Assembly (NCBI GenBank): GCA_023614405.1
Contig: CM042692.1
Location: forward strand, 121,141,503-121,205,502
Length of the DNA: 64,000 nt
Reading direction: 5' to 3'
From: Avena insularis
Taxonomy: Eukaryota > Streptophyta > Magnoliopsida > Poales > Poaceae
The notes under the pieces are model-generated. The model did not search any database and was not told the DNA's origin. It worked only from the letters and a program-made list of their open reading frames with translations. The position numbers and the translations under genes are program-made. Within the stretch, counting starts at the first letter, position 1. The number at the start of each line of letters is the position of its first letter. This document shows, piece by piece, positions 47,794-60,522 of this stretch.

Positions 47794-49491
47794 TGTTGGG
47801 TTTGTAGCATGGAAAACAAAAAAATTCTACCACAAGAACGAACAAAACCCAGATCTAATCTAGATAAAAGCCAAGATCTAATCTATTAGACATGAGCAAC
47901 GAGATAGATCGGTACTAACCCTCGTAGAACCAAAAGCATTACGAGATTAGATCTCGTGGATGATGTAATCGATCACTTGTCGATCTCAATATCATGTGGA
48001 CAATCCTTTCGGTGCCGCGTTCCGGCAGCGCTTCCGCAGACGGTCACACGTACGGAGTCGAAGCAGACCTTCCTCTCCCCGTTCCAGCGAGCAGCGGAGG
48101 TAGTAGATCTTCTCCACGGAATCCCAGCAGCACGACGGCATGGTGGTGGTGGTGGAGGTGAGAATTCTGCAGGGCTTCGCCTATGCCTGTGCAGAAGAAA
48201 GGTGGAGGAGAGAGGCGGCAGAGATTGGGAGTTATCAGAGGAGGAGCAAGAGGGGGCGCCCCCTCCCTTCTATTTAAGGGAGGGAGGCGTGCCTGGGGAG
48301 GGGGAGTCCTAGTAGGACTCCCCTCCTTGGGCCGGCGGTGGGAAGTGGGGAGGAATCCTCCTCCCCCATGAATCCGTGTCTTTCCCCACTTGGACTCCTT
48401 GATCCCTTCCTTGGTTTTCAAGTAAACTCCAAGAAATCCTCTAGAACCTTCCAGAACATTCCGAAACCTTCTAGAATCTCCATACAAACACTCTGGAACA
48501 TTTCCTAACTTAGAAAATGATCCCCAATATATGAATCTTATTCTCCGGACCATTCCGGATCTCCTCGTGATGTCCCGGATCCATTCCGAGACTCCGAACA
48601 TCATTCGGTCTCCAACGCATATTCCATATCTACTTAAAACAACTTCGAACCTTAAGTGTGTCACCCTACGGTTCGTGAATATGCAGACATGATGAAGACA
48701 CCTCTCTGATCAATAACCATCAGCGGGATCTGGAGATCCATAACGGCTCCCACATACTCAACGATGACTTTGTGATCGATAGAACCATTAACATACGAAA
48801 CCAATTCCCTTTGTCACACGATATTCTACTTATCCGAGGTTTGATCGTTGGTATCTCCATACCTAGTTCTAACTCGTTACTGATAAGTACTCTTTACTCG
48901 TTCCATGTTATGTCATCCCTCAGACCCAGTCACATGCTTGCAAGCTATCTAGATGACATTCCACCGAGAGGGCCCAGAGTATATCTATCCGTCATATGGA
49001 TGGACAAATCCCAATCTTGGTCTATGCGCTTCAACACATACTTTCAGAATACCCAATGACACCTTTATAACCGCCCAGTTACGAAGCGGCGTTTGATGTC
49101 ATCAAAGTACCCATCCGGTGATGGTGATTAACATAACCTCATGGTCGAAGGATTAGGTTACTATGTATTTGAAAGCTTACAACAATACGAACTTAATGAC
49201 TTGATCTTATGCTACGCTTACTATGGGTGTGTGTCCATCACATCATTCTCCTAATGATATAACCTTGTTATTAATGACATCCAATGTCCATGATCAGGAA
49301 ACCATGATCATCATTTAATCAACAAGCTAGTTCAACAAGAGGCTTACTAGGGACTCTTTTATGTTTACAAAACACACAAGTATTAATGTTTCCGGTTAAT
49401 ACAATTATAGCATGGGATGTAAACATTTATCATAAACATAAAGATATAATAATAACCACTTTATTATTGCCTCTTGGGCATATCTCCAACA
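47794..49491 (-). mobile_element. Solo copia LTR with target duplication
   Basis: 1698 bp bounded by TGTTGG and CCAACA. Its minus-strand start TGTTGGAGATATGCCC is BARE/Angela-like, and a minus-strand TATTTAAG-type promoter box is near 48274-48283. Perfect 5-bp flanks AGTGG at 47789-47793 and 49492-49496. No primer site or internal region. Confidence 0.93.
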
Positions 49492-52400
49492 AGTGGGTCG
49501 AAGAGGCGCGGCACAGGGCGAGGCGACGTGTGGTCGGGTCGGGTTGGGGCGGCGCGAGGTCGGGGCGGTGTGGCACGGGGCGATTTGGGGATGCAGAACG
49601 AGCACACGGGAGTTGGACTGAGGGAGAGGGAAGGGTGTGGGCGGCGCTGCTTGTTAAGTATGATCGAAATTTTGGATGTAGCAGTGGTGGCGTCTACAAC
49701 TCTTGGGATGCCACCACTACAAAATAGTTGCGGCATTCAAATTTTCTGAATGCATGGGCTCGCATTGTGGTCCCCACTTAGTGATGGTGTTAACTGTCTC
49801 CTGAATGCCAGGACTAAGTTATAGTGGTGGTGTTCGTATTTTTACGAACGCTGCGACTAGTTTGCCTTGTAGTAGTGGTGCCCATTTTGTTTTAGACGCC
49901 ACTAGAAAAATGACTGCTATAAGCCTTTTCTTACTAGTGAGATTCCTGCACATGAGAAGTTAGGCGCGGAGAGAAACTGTTCATGGTAATAGTGAATGTG
50001 CCAAATGAATAAAATGATTTAAGTGATTGCAATACTTCTTTTTCATACGTGAGTAGGCAAGCAACTCAGATACTGACTAGGAGTGCTCTTGGTAAATTCT
50101 TCCCAATCCCGATGATCCATCCCCCTGTTACCACTGCAATGGTCAGCGCATTACTTAGGGCCTTTCGACCAAATCAAGGCTTTAGGCTTGGTGTTTCCTT
50201 GTTATCCTTGAGTAGTACTAGACCCTCTTTGATATCAGCTGTTTAACTCGGGGGTCACCAATTCACAAGTAAACAAGTTCATACCTATGAGATCTGAAGA
50301 TAATGTTATCCAGTCCCTTAAATTAGACAACAAGCATTAGGAAAACATAAATATTCATTCTCACAGTATAATAATCACGACAACAATCACAAATGAATGA
50401 AAATAAAGGAGGCAAAACACATCTTACCAATCCCCTATATCTCCCACACCTATGGGGATTTACTCAAACATGAGAGAAAGACAGATCAAAGGCATAATAA
50501 TATTGCAAATAGAAATCATCTCAAATTTACCATAGTAAGCCACAATATCGGTCGAAGATCAAATCAAATACAAACCAAGGTTGATCGAGGTTTCAAACCC
50601 TAATCTTACAAGTGTGAGCCTCTCTCTCAGTACAAGTTGGGATGATGGTGGAGTGGATGATTGAGAGGTTAGGGATCGACGAAAGATGAGACGATGTTCT
50701 TCTCCTTCTTCAGATCTGATCTCCTCCATTGGAATTGTTTGTAGCGGCTTTGTTTGTCTTTTCATCCCCCTTCCTTCACAAAAGTTTCTTGTATTGATAT
50801 GACAAAGGCAAAGGAAGGTGGTACGGGTGGGCCGTACGGGCGACCTCTGACCGTACTAGTTGTCATTACGGCCTCTGGATGCCTCTAATGAGAGGAGCTT
50901 CAATTGGGGATTTTCTCAATCAGATGTAATTAGCTCATAAATGCTCTCAGATCTACAAAAAGTGTCCAAATACCTAAAATCCAACACAATAAACCAAGGT
51001 TTCGCTAATTTGCGATGTTATCGTTTGTAGAAAGATCAAAACCAATGAAACCTAGTGAAAACTAATGGAGAATCATCGATAAAAAGTGTCAATATTTGGA
51101 GCTATCAACTTCTCCAAGCTTAGTTGTTACTCACCCTCGAGTGACAAAGCTATAATGAATAATAGCGAGAAATAAAACTAAGCAGAAAACTCACAAGTTC
51201 AAGCTTGTACCATATTCCATCGGCACAAATCCTGAAACCTTAAACATGAGCATAATATATCTGAACAATTGCACTTAAGTTCTCTTCCTAACTGCATATA
51301 ACTAGCTAGCAACTAATTCTTAAACTCAAAAGAGACTGCCAAAAATTTGGTTAGGCTTATGAATCAATTCTTTTCAACACCCCTCTTTTATGAGAGTAAA
51401 ATCTTTTTAAGCAAGGATGCTTCAGTCAAATTAGGGGTGTACTAGTAGATGTCAAAATAAGGATAAACTTAGAGATTTTCATTAACGTCCGCTTCGAAAA
51501 TCGTGGCTTTCCAACACCCCACCTTTTCCTTGTTTTACCAGAACTTTTAAAGATTTTAAATGGTGAGGTGATGCCAAGACTTCCATAAGGATCGAATACT
51601 TTCAGCTCATATCTTGATAGTAGTTTCTTTTGCTCGAGTACTTGGGCTCATGGAATTAAAATTTTGCACATCACAACAATGCTATAAATGTCTACCCAAC
51701 TCGTAGACGTAATCTAAGATGAACTCAAGATCATTCGTAGGCCATAGGAGTTGTTAGTTCCATGAAGTTTGGGTACTCTCATAAATCTTTTCAAATAAGT
51801 AACTCTTTTCAACGAAGAAAGGCAAGTTTGGCATCTCCCTCAATCACCGCAAGATATTTGTTCCTTCAAACAATTCTTTTTCAAAAGGTGTTATCAAGTC
51901 AAACCATTAAGATGCGGGGTTGAGTTCTACTAAGGTTAAACCCTTAAGAAAAAACATGGCACCAAAATTGTCAAGAATACACTTCTCTTGTTCTAGAAAG
52001 ATTGGAATTTAATCCAACAAGGTTGCTTTTATAACCGAGAATAATTGTCATAATTCGAATCCAAAGTAGTGACATTAGCCTTGAGATTAAGTCCTAAAAT
52101 ATAGCAAGCTAAGCGTGGAGTGGAACTCAAGTGCAACCGAACAAACATAGTACACTCATGAATAAACTTATAGAAGGAGAGAAAATACAAATGTGGTACC
52201 TCCTCTTTCTTACTCATTTCTCACTTGAGTTGAATCCACACATTCTTCTTCCATAGCTAAGTCACTTGAAGTGAATAACCTGCAAAAGATCAAAAAGAGA
52301 GCCAAGAAAACTTCGCACAAAACAAGATAAAAGATGATATAATTTTTTGTGTTTTCTTTTATAAATGCAAACTAAAAGTAAACATGTAGCTAGAACAAAA

Positions 52401-52544
52401 ACAAATAAATCAAAATAAGAAAACAATAATATGAATGCAAAAGGTTGGGATGAGTTCAACCTCCCCAAGCTTAGGCTTTTGGCCTATCTTGGATCAATTA
52501 TCATTGCCATTGTTGGGCTGCAACTGCTAGTAAGGTTGGTACGG

Positions 52545-53950
52545 TGATACATTGCAAATGTATCTATAATTTTTGATGTTCCATGCTTGGTTTTATCTAC
52601 TTTCTTATGTTTTGTCCACACTTTGGAGTACTTTTCATATGATTTCTTGGACTAACCTATTAACAAGAGCAACAGTGCCAACTGCCTGTTTTCTGCTGTT
52701 TTTAGTTCTAGGAAAGTTAGAAAATGAATATTCTTGGAATTGGACCGGAAAAAAGCCAAAGTTGTTATTTTCCCGGAAGACTCACGGAGCCAGAATACGA
52801 GACGGAGGAGGGCCAGGGCCTGGCCACACCCCCTAGGCGCGGGTATGCCCAGGACACACCAGGGCATGGTGTGGGCCCCCTGGCAGGCCACCGACCTTGA
52901 CTCCTTCGCCTATAAAGTCCTCCCGATGCAAAAAGCCTAGGTCGTGAATCAGAAATCCACGAAAAGTTCTGCAGCGCCACCGCCACCGAAGGGGAGATTC
53001 GGGGAGAAGTCTCATTAGGCACCTGCCGACGGGAAGTGCCCCCGAAGCCATCTCCATCGATCTCCACCACCATCTCCATCGCCGTTGCTGATTCCCATGA
53101 TGAGGAGGGAGTAGTTCTCTCTCGAGGCTAAGGGTTCTACCGGTAGCTATGTGTTCATGTCTCTCTCTATGCATGATCTTATTGAGATCATGAGCATGTA
53201 ATCTATAGATCTACCTTGCTACTCAAGTGCTTTAATAGATCTCTGTTCTCCCCATGTGTGTGAAAGTGACAGCGTGCACACCATGGTGGCACTTAGGCTA
53301 GAGATTACAAATACTTGTTATGAGTTATATTTGGAGTTGGATGTCTTTATGAAATTGTGGTGTTTGTTTGAACCATCTAGTGCTCAAGGTGACAGTGTGG
53401 GGTTATCTAGATGTGGAAAGCAAACTTTGAGGTGTGCTATTGTAGCCCTACCATCGATTAGAGTGTCCAACCGGAGAGTAGTTCAGCGTAGTATCATAAA
53501 GAAGAATATATTTATATGAGAGTGTTCACTAGTGAAAGTATGATTCCTAGGCCTTGTTTCTAAGCACTGAAACACCGTTTGCTTTTAGATCTATTACATG
53601 TTTGCTTGCTGCTATCTTTATTTCAGTTTTACTTTAGTCTTTTCCACGCCATCAAGCTATTTTCTATCACCGTTACCACTTATAATTATCTATACCACTT
53701 GTATTTCACTATCTCTTCGCCGAACTAGTGCACCTATACACCTGACAAGTGTATTGGGTATGTTGGGGACACAAGAGACTTCTTGTATCCTGATTGCAGG
53801 GTTGCTTGAGAGGGGATACCTTTGACGACTTTGTCCCTGAGTTCGATAAACCTTGGGTGATCCACTTAAGGGAAAACTGCTGCTGTTCTACAAACCTCTA
53901 CACTTGGAGGCCCAACAATTGTCTACAAGAATAGAAGTGCATAGACATCA
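52545..53950 (+). mobile_element. Gypsy-type LTR
   Basis: 1406 bp from TGATACATTGCAAATG to ATAGACATCA, with TATAAAG at 52911-52917 and a primer-binding site 11 bp downstream. Its right two thirds is repeated at 56032-56950, and its end reappears inverted at 63766-64000. Confidence 0.85.
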
Positions 53951-53960
53951 AGCTATTTTC

Positions 53961-54100
53961 TGGCGCCGTTGCCGGGGAGGTAAGGTAAAAGGTATTCACA
54001 CCGGAGGATTAAAGAAGAAGAACCTCCCACGGCAAACGCCTATTTTCTGGCGCCGTTGCCGGGGAGGTAAGGTAAAAGGTACTCACATCCTCCGGTGTGA
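53961..54100 (+). other. Duplicated primer-binding site and 13-bp inverted repeat
   Basis: TGGCGCCGTTGCCGGGGA occurs at 53961-53978 and again at 54048-54065, each followed by GGTAAGGTAAAAGGTA. Between and after them TCACACCGGAGGA (53996-54008) pairs perfectly with TCCTCCGGTGTGA (54088-54100). The second internal copy has the same pair at 56961 and 57047, so the duplication is older than the element duplication. Confidence 0.9.
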
Positions 54101-54171
54101 GTGCTCAAAGTTATTTCCTTTAGATTCTACAATTTTGTCTTTTTGTTTCTTGTTTTCACTAGTTAGGCTTA

Positions 54172-54972
54172 ATGGAAAACAACAACAAAATTAGAAAGCT
54201 TTATAGTATTTATCTTGAGTTAGGACATGAAGTGTTTGAAGAAAAAATTAAAAAACCTATGGAACTTTATTTGCATGCTAATAGCAATGTTGTTAGTATG
54301 AATTATTTGGACACCATTATTGCTAATGCTATGGAAAATTCTAAGCTTGGGGAAGCTAGTTTTTATGAAAATGATCTTTTTAGTTCCCTAGCTTTGGAAG
54401 ATAGCTATTCTATTGCTTATGATGATACAAAACCTCCAATATATGATGATTAGAATGATGAATATGATATTTTCAGTCCGCCTACTATTGAGGATAAAAT
54501 TAATGATTACAATATGCCTCCTATATTTGATGATTATGGTGATGAGAATAATAATGATAGCTATTTTGTTGAATTTGCTCCCACTACAATTAATAAGAAT
54601 GACTATGCTTATGTGGAGAGTAATAATTATGATATGCATGTGGCTCATGATAAGAATGTTTTATGTGATAGTTATATTGTTAATTTTATTCATGATGCTA
54701 CTGAAAGTTATTATGAGAGAGGGAAACATGGTTTTATGTATCTCAACAATATTAAGTTTCCCCTCTTTTTGTTGAAAGTTTTGAAGTTGCACTTGTTTTG
54801 CTTTACTATGCTTGTTGCTTTGTGTTTTCATGACTTGTTTCTTTACAAGATTCCTATGCATAGGAAGTGGGTTAGACTTAAATGTGCTTTGAATTTGCTT
54901 CTTGATGCTCTCTTTTACTTCAATTCATATTTCATATGTGAGCATCTTCTCAAACTATCGTGCCTAACTTAA
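54172..54972 (+). pseudogene. Gypsy-element internal open frame, one stop
   Basis: Frame from ATG 54172 (MENNNKIRKLYSIYLELGHE) to TAG 54451-54453, continuing in the same frame through an Asn/Asp-rich segment to a hydrophobic C-terminal part (LKLHLFCFTMLVALCFHDLF) and a stop near 54970. It sits where gag would be but shows no gag, protease or reverse-transcriptase motif. It is probably a non-autonomous element product of unknown role. Confidence 0.5.
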
Positions 54973-56031
54973 AGGCGTTAAAGAAAAGTACTTATTGGGA
55001 GATCCAAAAGTTTTAGATGAGTCTTGGAAGTTATTACCTCAGTAATAAACACTCCTTATCCTTTTTATTTGCTTTTTGTGCCAAGAGTAACCTCTAATGA
55101 GAGAGAAGTAATGCTTGGGAAAGTTGCTGTCCCGAAACAGATTTCTATGCTTCACCGTAAAAATTCGTGTAAAATCTCTGTCTGTCATTTTGAGGCGTGA
55201 ATTTTTGTGCTACTGCCCCAGGTTGTTATCTAACTTTCATTAGTTCAACACTTTTCAATTTGAGCAACAGAAGGTCTTCGAAAAAATTCGTCTTTACCTG
55301 CTGGTCTGTTTTGACAGATTTCTGCCATTATTTGCATTTGCTTCTTGTTGGTTCCTTTTTGAGTTCTTTTGAGGAATTGAGCTTTTTGAGAGAATTTCTA
55401 CAGTAGATTTTATTTTAATGGAAGTTTATTGGTGTTGGAACTGAACCTAAAGACTTATTATCTTGAGTGCACTCATGTTGCTAATAAAGATTGTGTGAAG
55501 TTTTGTATGAAGGAAAAATTTCAGGTGTATGGAAGGAATGAGTAATGAGATAAATGATGGACTAAAGCTTAAGCTTGGTGATGACACGCATGTCACCCCA
55601 AGAAATATCGAGGAAATACAAGCGTCAAAGCTTGGGGATGCCCAAGGCATCCCCCTCTTCATTAATAAAAAATCCCAGGTTTCTTCCAAACACTTCATTT
55701 TTATTGTTTCATGCACAGTTGTGTTGTTCTTGGAGCGTCTTCTTTTTCGTTTTCGTTTTGGTTTTTCGTTTGCTTGGTTTTCTTAGTTTGCTGAATAAAT
55801 TGGTTGGACCCCCTCTTTCATACATTGGTTTTCAAATAGTTTGGTTTGGTTTGGAAAAGAGTAGGAAAGTTCATGCTTAAGTGTTAAAGAGAGCTTGTTT
55901 TTGACTGTGGCCTATGCTCTGTCATGCCATTCTTGATATTGTTTTGGCTTTATGCTTCGTATTATTTGCTGTAGCATGAATTGTTATAAACAATTGAGAT
56001 TGATTAATGACTTGTTATAAACAATTGAGAT
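54973..56031 (+). mobile_element. Non-coding internal region
   Basis: AT-rich internal sequence with short frames only. GTTATAAACAATTGAGAT is repeated at about 55984 and 56014, right at the junction with the truncated LTR, suggesting a replication or recombination scar. Confidence 0.55.
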
Positions 56032-56950
56032 GGGGAAGTGCCCCCGGAGCCATCTCCATCGATCTCCACCACCATCTCCATCGCCGTTGCTGATTCCCAT
56101 GATGAGGAGGGAGTAGTTCTCTCTCGAGGCTAAGGGTTCTACCGGTAGTTATGTGTTCATCTCTCTCTATGCATGATCTTATTGAGATCATGAGCTTGTA
56201 ATCTATAGATCTACCTTGCTACTCAAGTGCTTTAATAGATCTCTGCTCTCCCCATGTGTGTGAAAGTGACAGCGTGCACACCATGGTGGCACTTAGGCTA
56301 GAGATTACAAATACTTGTTATGAGTTATATTTGGAGTTGGATGTCTTTATGAAATTGTGGTGTTTGTTTGAACCATCTAGTGCTCAAGGTGACAGTGTGG
56401 GGTTATCTAGATGTGGAAAGCAAACTTTAAGGTGTGTTGTTATAGCCCTACCATCGATTAGAGTGTCCAACCGGAGAGTAGTTCAGCGTAGTATCATAAA
56501 GAAGAATATATTTATATGAGAGTGTTCACTAGTGAAAGTATGATCCCTAGGCCTTGTTTCTAAGCACTGAAACACCGTTTGCTTTTAGATCTATTACATG
56601 TTTGCTTGCTGCTATCTTTATTTCAGTTTTACTTTAGTCTTTTCCACGCCATCAAGCTATTTTCTATCACCGTTACCACTTATAATTATCTATACCACTT
56701 GTATTTCACTATCTCTTCGCCGAACTAGTGCACCTATACACCTGACAAGTGTATTGGGTGTGTGGGGGACACAAGAGACTTCTTGTATCCTGATTGCAGG
56801 GTTGCTTGAGAGGGGATACCTTTGACGACTTTGTCCCTGAGTTCGATAAACCTTGGGTGATCCACTTAAGGGAAAACTGTTGTTGTTCTACAAACCTCTG
56901 CACTTGGAGGCCCAACAACTGTCTACAAGAATTGAAGTGCATAGACATCA
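56032..56950 (+). mobile_element. 5'-truncated second LTR
   Basis: Matches 53031-53950 with a handful of differences, lacking the first ~485 bp of the LTR. It is followed by primer site and leader, not by flanking DNA. Confidence 0.9.
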
Positions 56951-57400
56951 AGCTATTTTCTGGCGCCGTTGCCGGGGAGGTAAGGTAAAAGGTATTCACA
57001 CCGGAGGATTAAAGAAGAAGAACCTCCCACGGAAACGCCTATTTTCTGGCGCCGTTGCCGGGGAGGTAAGGTAAAAGGTACTCACATCCTCCGGTGTGAG
57101 TGCTCAAAGTTATTTCCTTTAGATTCTGCAATTTTGTCTTTTTGTTTCTTGTTTTCACTAGTTAGGCTTAATGGAAAACAACAACAAAATTAGAAAGCTT
57201 TATAGTATTTATCTTGAGTTAGGACATGAAGTGTTTGAAGAAAAAATTAAAAAACCTATGGAACTTTATTTGCATGCTAATAGCAATGTTGTTAGTATGA
57301 ATTCTTTGGACACCATTATTGCTAATGCTATGGAAAAGTCTAAGCTTGGGGAAGCTAGTTTTTATGAAAATGATATTTTTAGTTCCCCATCTTTGGAAGA
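56951..57400 (+). mobile_element. Second internal copy, cut short
   Basis: Repeats 53951 to about 54400, including both primer sites and the start of the open frame (ATG 57171). Homology ends at about 57400 (GGAAGAT) and the next element's LTR begins there. The frame runs 18 bases into that LTR and stops at 57417-57419. Confidence 0.85.
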
Positions 57401-59008
57401 TATCCCTGTTTTATATTGATTTTTGGGGATTTACCAATGATCACCTTCATTTTGGCTATAACCCTGAAGGGCAGAAAAATCCTGTTTTCAATGTTTTTGA
57501 TGTTTCAGGACCTATACGAAGTCAAATGGACATGCACTTTTGGGAATGCCAATATTTATCCACGAGAAGCATCTAGAGCATTAGAATATCACTAGGAGGG
57601 CCAAACGAGTCCAGGTGGCGTGCCCTGGTGGGCGCGGCACCCATGGTCGTTTGCTCCTCGATCGTCCAATCACCTTGATTCTTTCGCCAATGAAGTTCTC
57701 TTGGCCTAAAAACCCCAATATAAGGACCCCAGGGGCATCCTCGAAAGATAGACACCAGAAGCCAACAGAGACGAAAAGACCACCAAACAGAGTCAGATCC
57801 AGTGAAGATTGGAGGGGGAAACTCCACTAGAGTCATCTCCGAGGAGATCTCCACCCTCTCCAACATCTCCAACATCATCACCTTGATGAAGAGGGAGTAG
57901 TCCACCTACGGGCTATGGGTTTGTGGCAGTAGCTTGATCTATTTCTCTCTTGTTCTTCATAGATCTAGTACCATATGAGCTACCCAACATGATTATGGTC
58001 ATATTTTTAATTCCTATGTGGTGGATCTTTGTTCTATGATTTGATATTTGAGATTGGAATAAATTTTGTGTAAGATGTTTTAATAGATGCATATCATGCA
58101 CCTCGTTCTTCATTGCTTGTTTTGATCCAACTTGTATGTAAGAACTTGTATGGGGAGAAGTGTGTGTTAGATGGAGTAGCATGGGGGTAGAGATTTAATT
58201 GTGACACATAATATTCAAGATCTACTTTGGTTTTTACCTTTCTTTTGCTGCCTCACTAGGGATAAAGTGAAATCATGTGCAATAGTTATCATGTGACAGT
58301 GTGACGACCTTGTTAGATCAAGGTAGCATATTAGTATTTCAAACATCATATAATATTGCTTAAAGCTATACTCTGATTTGTTCTTAAATCAAGATTTCAT
58401 GGAGATTTACCTTTCTTGAGGAGTATAAGAGAGAGATGTATTCTATCTCAATATTAGAATGTGATGCCCATATTAATTCCTTTTATCAAGCACTTATAGA
58501 ATTTCCATGAATCTTTATCATTGATGAATTGTTTTATGATCACTACAGCCTAAAAAAAAGTAGCCAAGTGAACCCATGAACCTCGGTCCAATTTTTATCA
58601 TAAGAAACACCTTTACATTGCATCTACTATCCTTTACAATTTATGCAATTTATTATTTCGAAAATACAAAAATACTTTCTCTACTTGGAATCACCGATAA
58701 AAACCCAAAAACAACTCTACTATCTTTCATATCATCTAGTTTGTATTCCTTTACTTTATTTACTTTGTTTTATATTTTATTTCCTATTACTAATACAAAA
58801 ACTTGTGCTTGACAACCACTTGGTGGAGTTGGGGACACAAGACAAATTATTTTACTTAAAGGTTTCTTGAAGATGATAAGACAAATATCCACATGATTCC
58901 CCGAGAGTTCGATATAAACCCTTGAGTCACCCTTGTAGGGAAAAGAAGCTTGCTACAACACTCTGCACTTGGAGTCCCAATGAAAAGTGGCTGCGTTTGT
59001 TGCCATCA
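57401..59008 (+). mobile_element. Gypsy-type LTR of the third element, left end missing
   Basis: Matches the LTR at 63136 onward but lacks its first ~80 bp. It ends GTTGCCATCA before a primer site. A TATAAGGAC promoter-like box is near 57719-57727. Confidence 0.8.
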
Positions 59009-59019
59009 AGACTATTTTC

Positions 59020-59036
59020 TGGCACCGTTGCCGGGG
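59020..59036 (+). other. Primer-binding site of the third element
   Basis: TGGCACCGTTGCCGGGG, one base different from the site at 53961. A partial GGCGCCATCATC copy lies near 59107. Confidence 0.8.
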
Positions 59037-59291
59037 AATTGGTGGAGACATATCACAGTGGTTGTAGTGTGGTTAAACTCCCACGATAGCTTCTAGACTA
59101 TTTTCTGGCGCCATCATCTTCATCAACTTGTGCAACAACCCAAGCTTGGGGAGGTTGCACCACTATGAGCTTTTTCTTCTCCTTTTAGATTTTTCAATTA
59201 TTTTATTTTGTCTTGTTTTTAGTCTTTTTAAGTTTTTCTTTAAAAAACACAAATACACATAAAATTTAGTATTACCTTTTTATTTGCAAAG

Positions 59292-60030
59292 ATGGGAGAA
59301 ATAGGAACAAAAGTTTGTGACTACACAAACACCCCTAATGATCAATTCATGGCTAGACCCATTACCATTTCTAAAATTACTGCTGAAAGTTTTGAAGTAA
59401 GTCCTAGTATTTTGAATCTTATAACTACAGAACAATCTGGGAGGGGGGTTCTAGTGAGGATGCCTCTATGCATTTGCATGATTTCTGTCAAATTTGTGAT
59501 ATGCAGAAGTTTGAAAATGTGGAAAATGACATTGTCAAACTTAAACTATTCCCATTTTCACTAAGAGGTAGAGCTAAAGAATGGGTATTATCACTTCCTA
59601 CTGCTAGTTTAAACTCTTGGGATGATTTAGAAGAAACCTTCATTAAGAAATACTATCCACCTGTTAAGATCCTACAAAACAGAAATAGTATCCTATCATT
59701 TAGACAAAATGATAATGAACATGTGCCAACAGCTTGGGAGAGAGTTAAAAATATGCTTAGATATTGCCCGTCACATGGAGTAAACAAATGTACAATAGTT
59801 CATTCTTTTATAATGGCCTAAATATTATGTCAAGAAGCATTCTAGATTCCACTGCGGGGGTGCAATTATGAGTAAAACTATGACTAAAGCTAAAACTATC
59901 CTAGAAAGCATGCTCCACAACCATAGTCAATGGCATACTGAAAGAGCACCAAACCCAACTAATAAAGTTAACTCCATTGAAGAAATAGACTCCACGGGAA
60001 GTAAACTTGATGCCATATTTGCCTAATATC
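59292..60030 (+). pseudogene. Gypsy gag, frameshifted
   Basis: Starts ATG 59292. A frame change at the G-run near 59441-59448 leads into a clear retrotransposon gag core with KLKLFPFSLRGRAKEWVLSL and TFIKKYYPP; further shifts occur near 59815 and 59870. Gag forms the intracellular particle. No zinc knuckle is visible before the rearranged protease region. Confidence 0.75.
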
Positions 60031-60077
60031 TAATAAAAATACCGATAATATTCCTCTACAAGAACTAGTAACAAACA

Positions 60078-60522
60078 CCATAATATCTTGAACTTTTCCT
60101 AGAGCATGTTTAGTTGAATCATCATCAAGTAAAAGATCTATTGAGCATTTTTCCATAGGTTTCAAATCAATTAAATCATATAGATCTTTAGATAAAACTT
60201 TCTAATGATCCATCCTTTAATGGTCATCAAGTAGGATTTGGTTCTTACCTAGCAAATTATGTTATAATAGAAAAGATTGAAAGATATAATATGGAAGCTA
60301 TGATACCACCTAAGCTTGGGGATGTATGGATCCCCAAGGTATTAATCACTATTGGAAAAGAGACACATCATGCTATTCTTGATTTTGGATCTAGTGTCTC
60401 AGTTTTATCTAAAGATCTATATGATTTACTTGATTTGAAACCTATGGAAAAATGCTCAATAGATCTTTTACTTGATGATGATTCAACTAAACATGCTCTA
60501 GGAAAAGTTCAAGATATTATGG
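60078..60522. repeat. 122-bp inverted duplication within the protease region
   Basis: 60078-60199 is the reverse complement of 60401-60522 with about one mismatch; the arms are separated by 201 bp. The right arm is in the normal coding orientation of the protease frame; the left arm is an extra, flipped copy inserted between gag and protease. The transcript would fold into a long hairpin. Confidence 0.9.

Larger units (their letters stand above)
44900..49939. mobile_element. CACTA transposon, non-autonomous
   Basis: Left end CACTGGTAGGAAAAGGCC, right end AAGCCTTTTCTTACTAGTG, i.e. inverted CACT(A/G)GTA(G/A)GAAAAGGC termini. Flanking triplets GGA and AGA match at two of three positions. Near both ends GTGGTGGCGTT-type subterminal motifs recur in both orientations, typical of the superfamily. 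There is no transposase frame. The cargo is a B3-type gene relic, a copia leader fragment, two kinds of tandem repeat and a solo LTR. Confidence 0.88.
44750..52544 (-). mobile_element. Gypsy-type element, minus strand, LTR split by CACTA
   Basis: An LTR runs from TGTTGCACCC (44750) to GAGCTATCA (51107), with the CACTA element inside it; net LTR length is about 1.3 kb. On the minus strand a purine-rich AAGCTTGGAGAAGT tract abuts its TGATAGCTCC start, the normal polypurine position. 51108-52544 is internal sequence with no coding domain, cut off at 52545 by the next element. Confidence 0.65.

Noticed and set aside
59968..60165. Minus-strand frame similar to the protease frame
   Set aside because: It is the flipped arm of the inverted duplication, not a separate gene.
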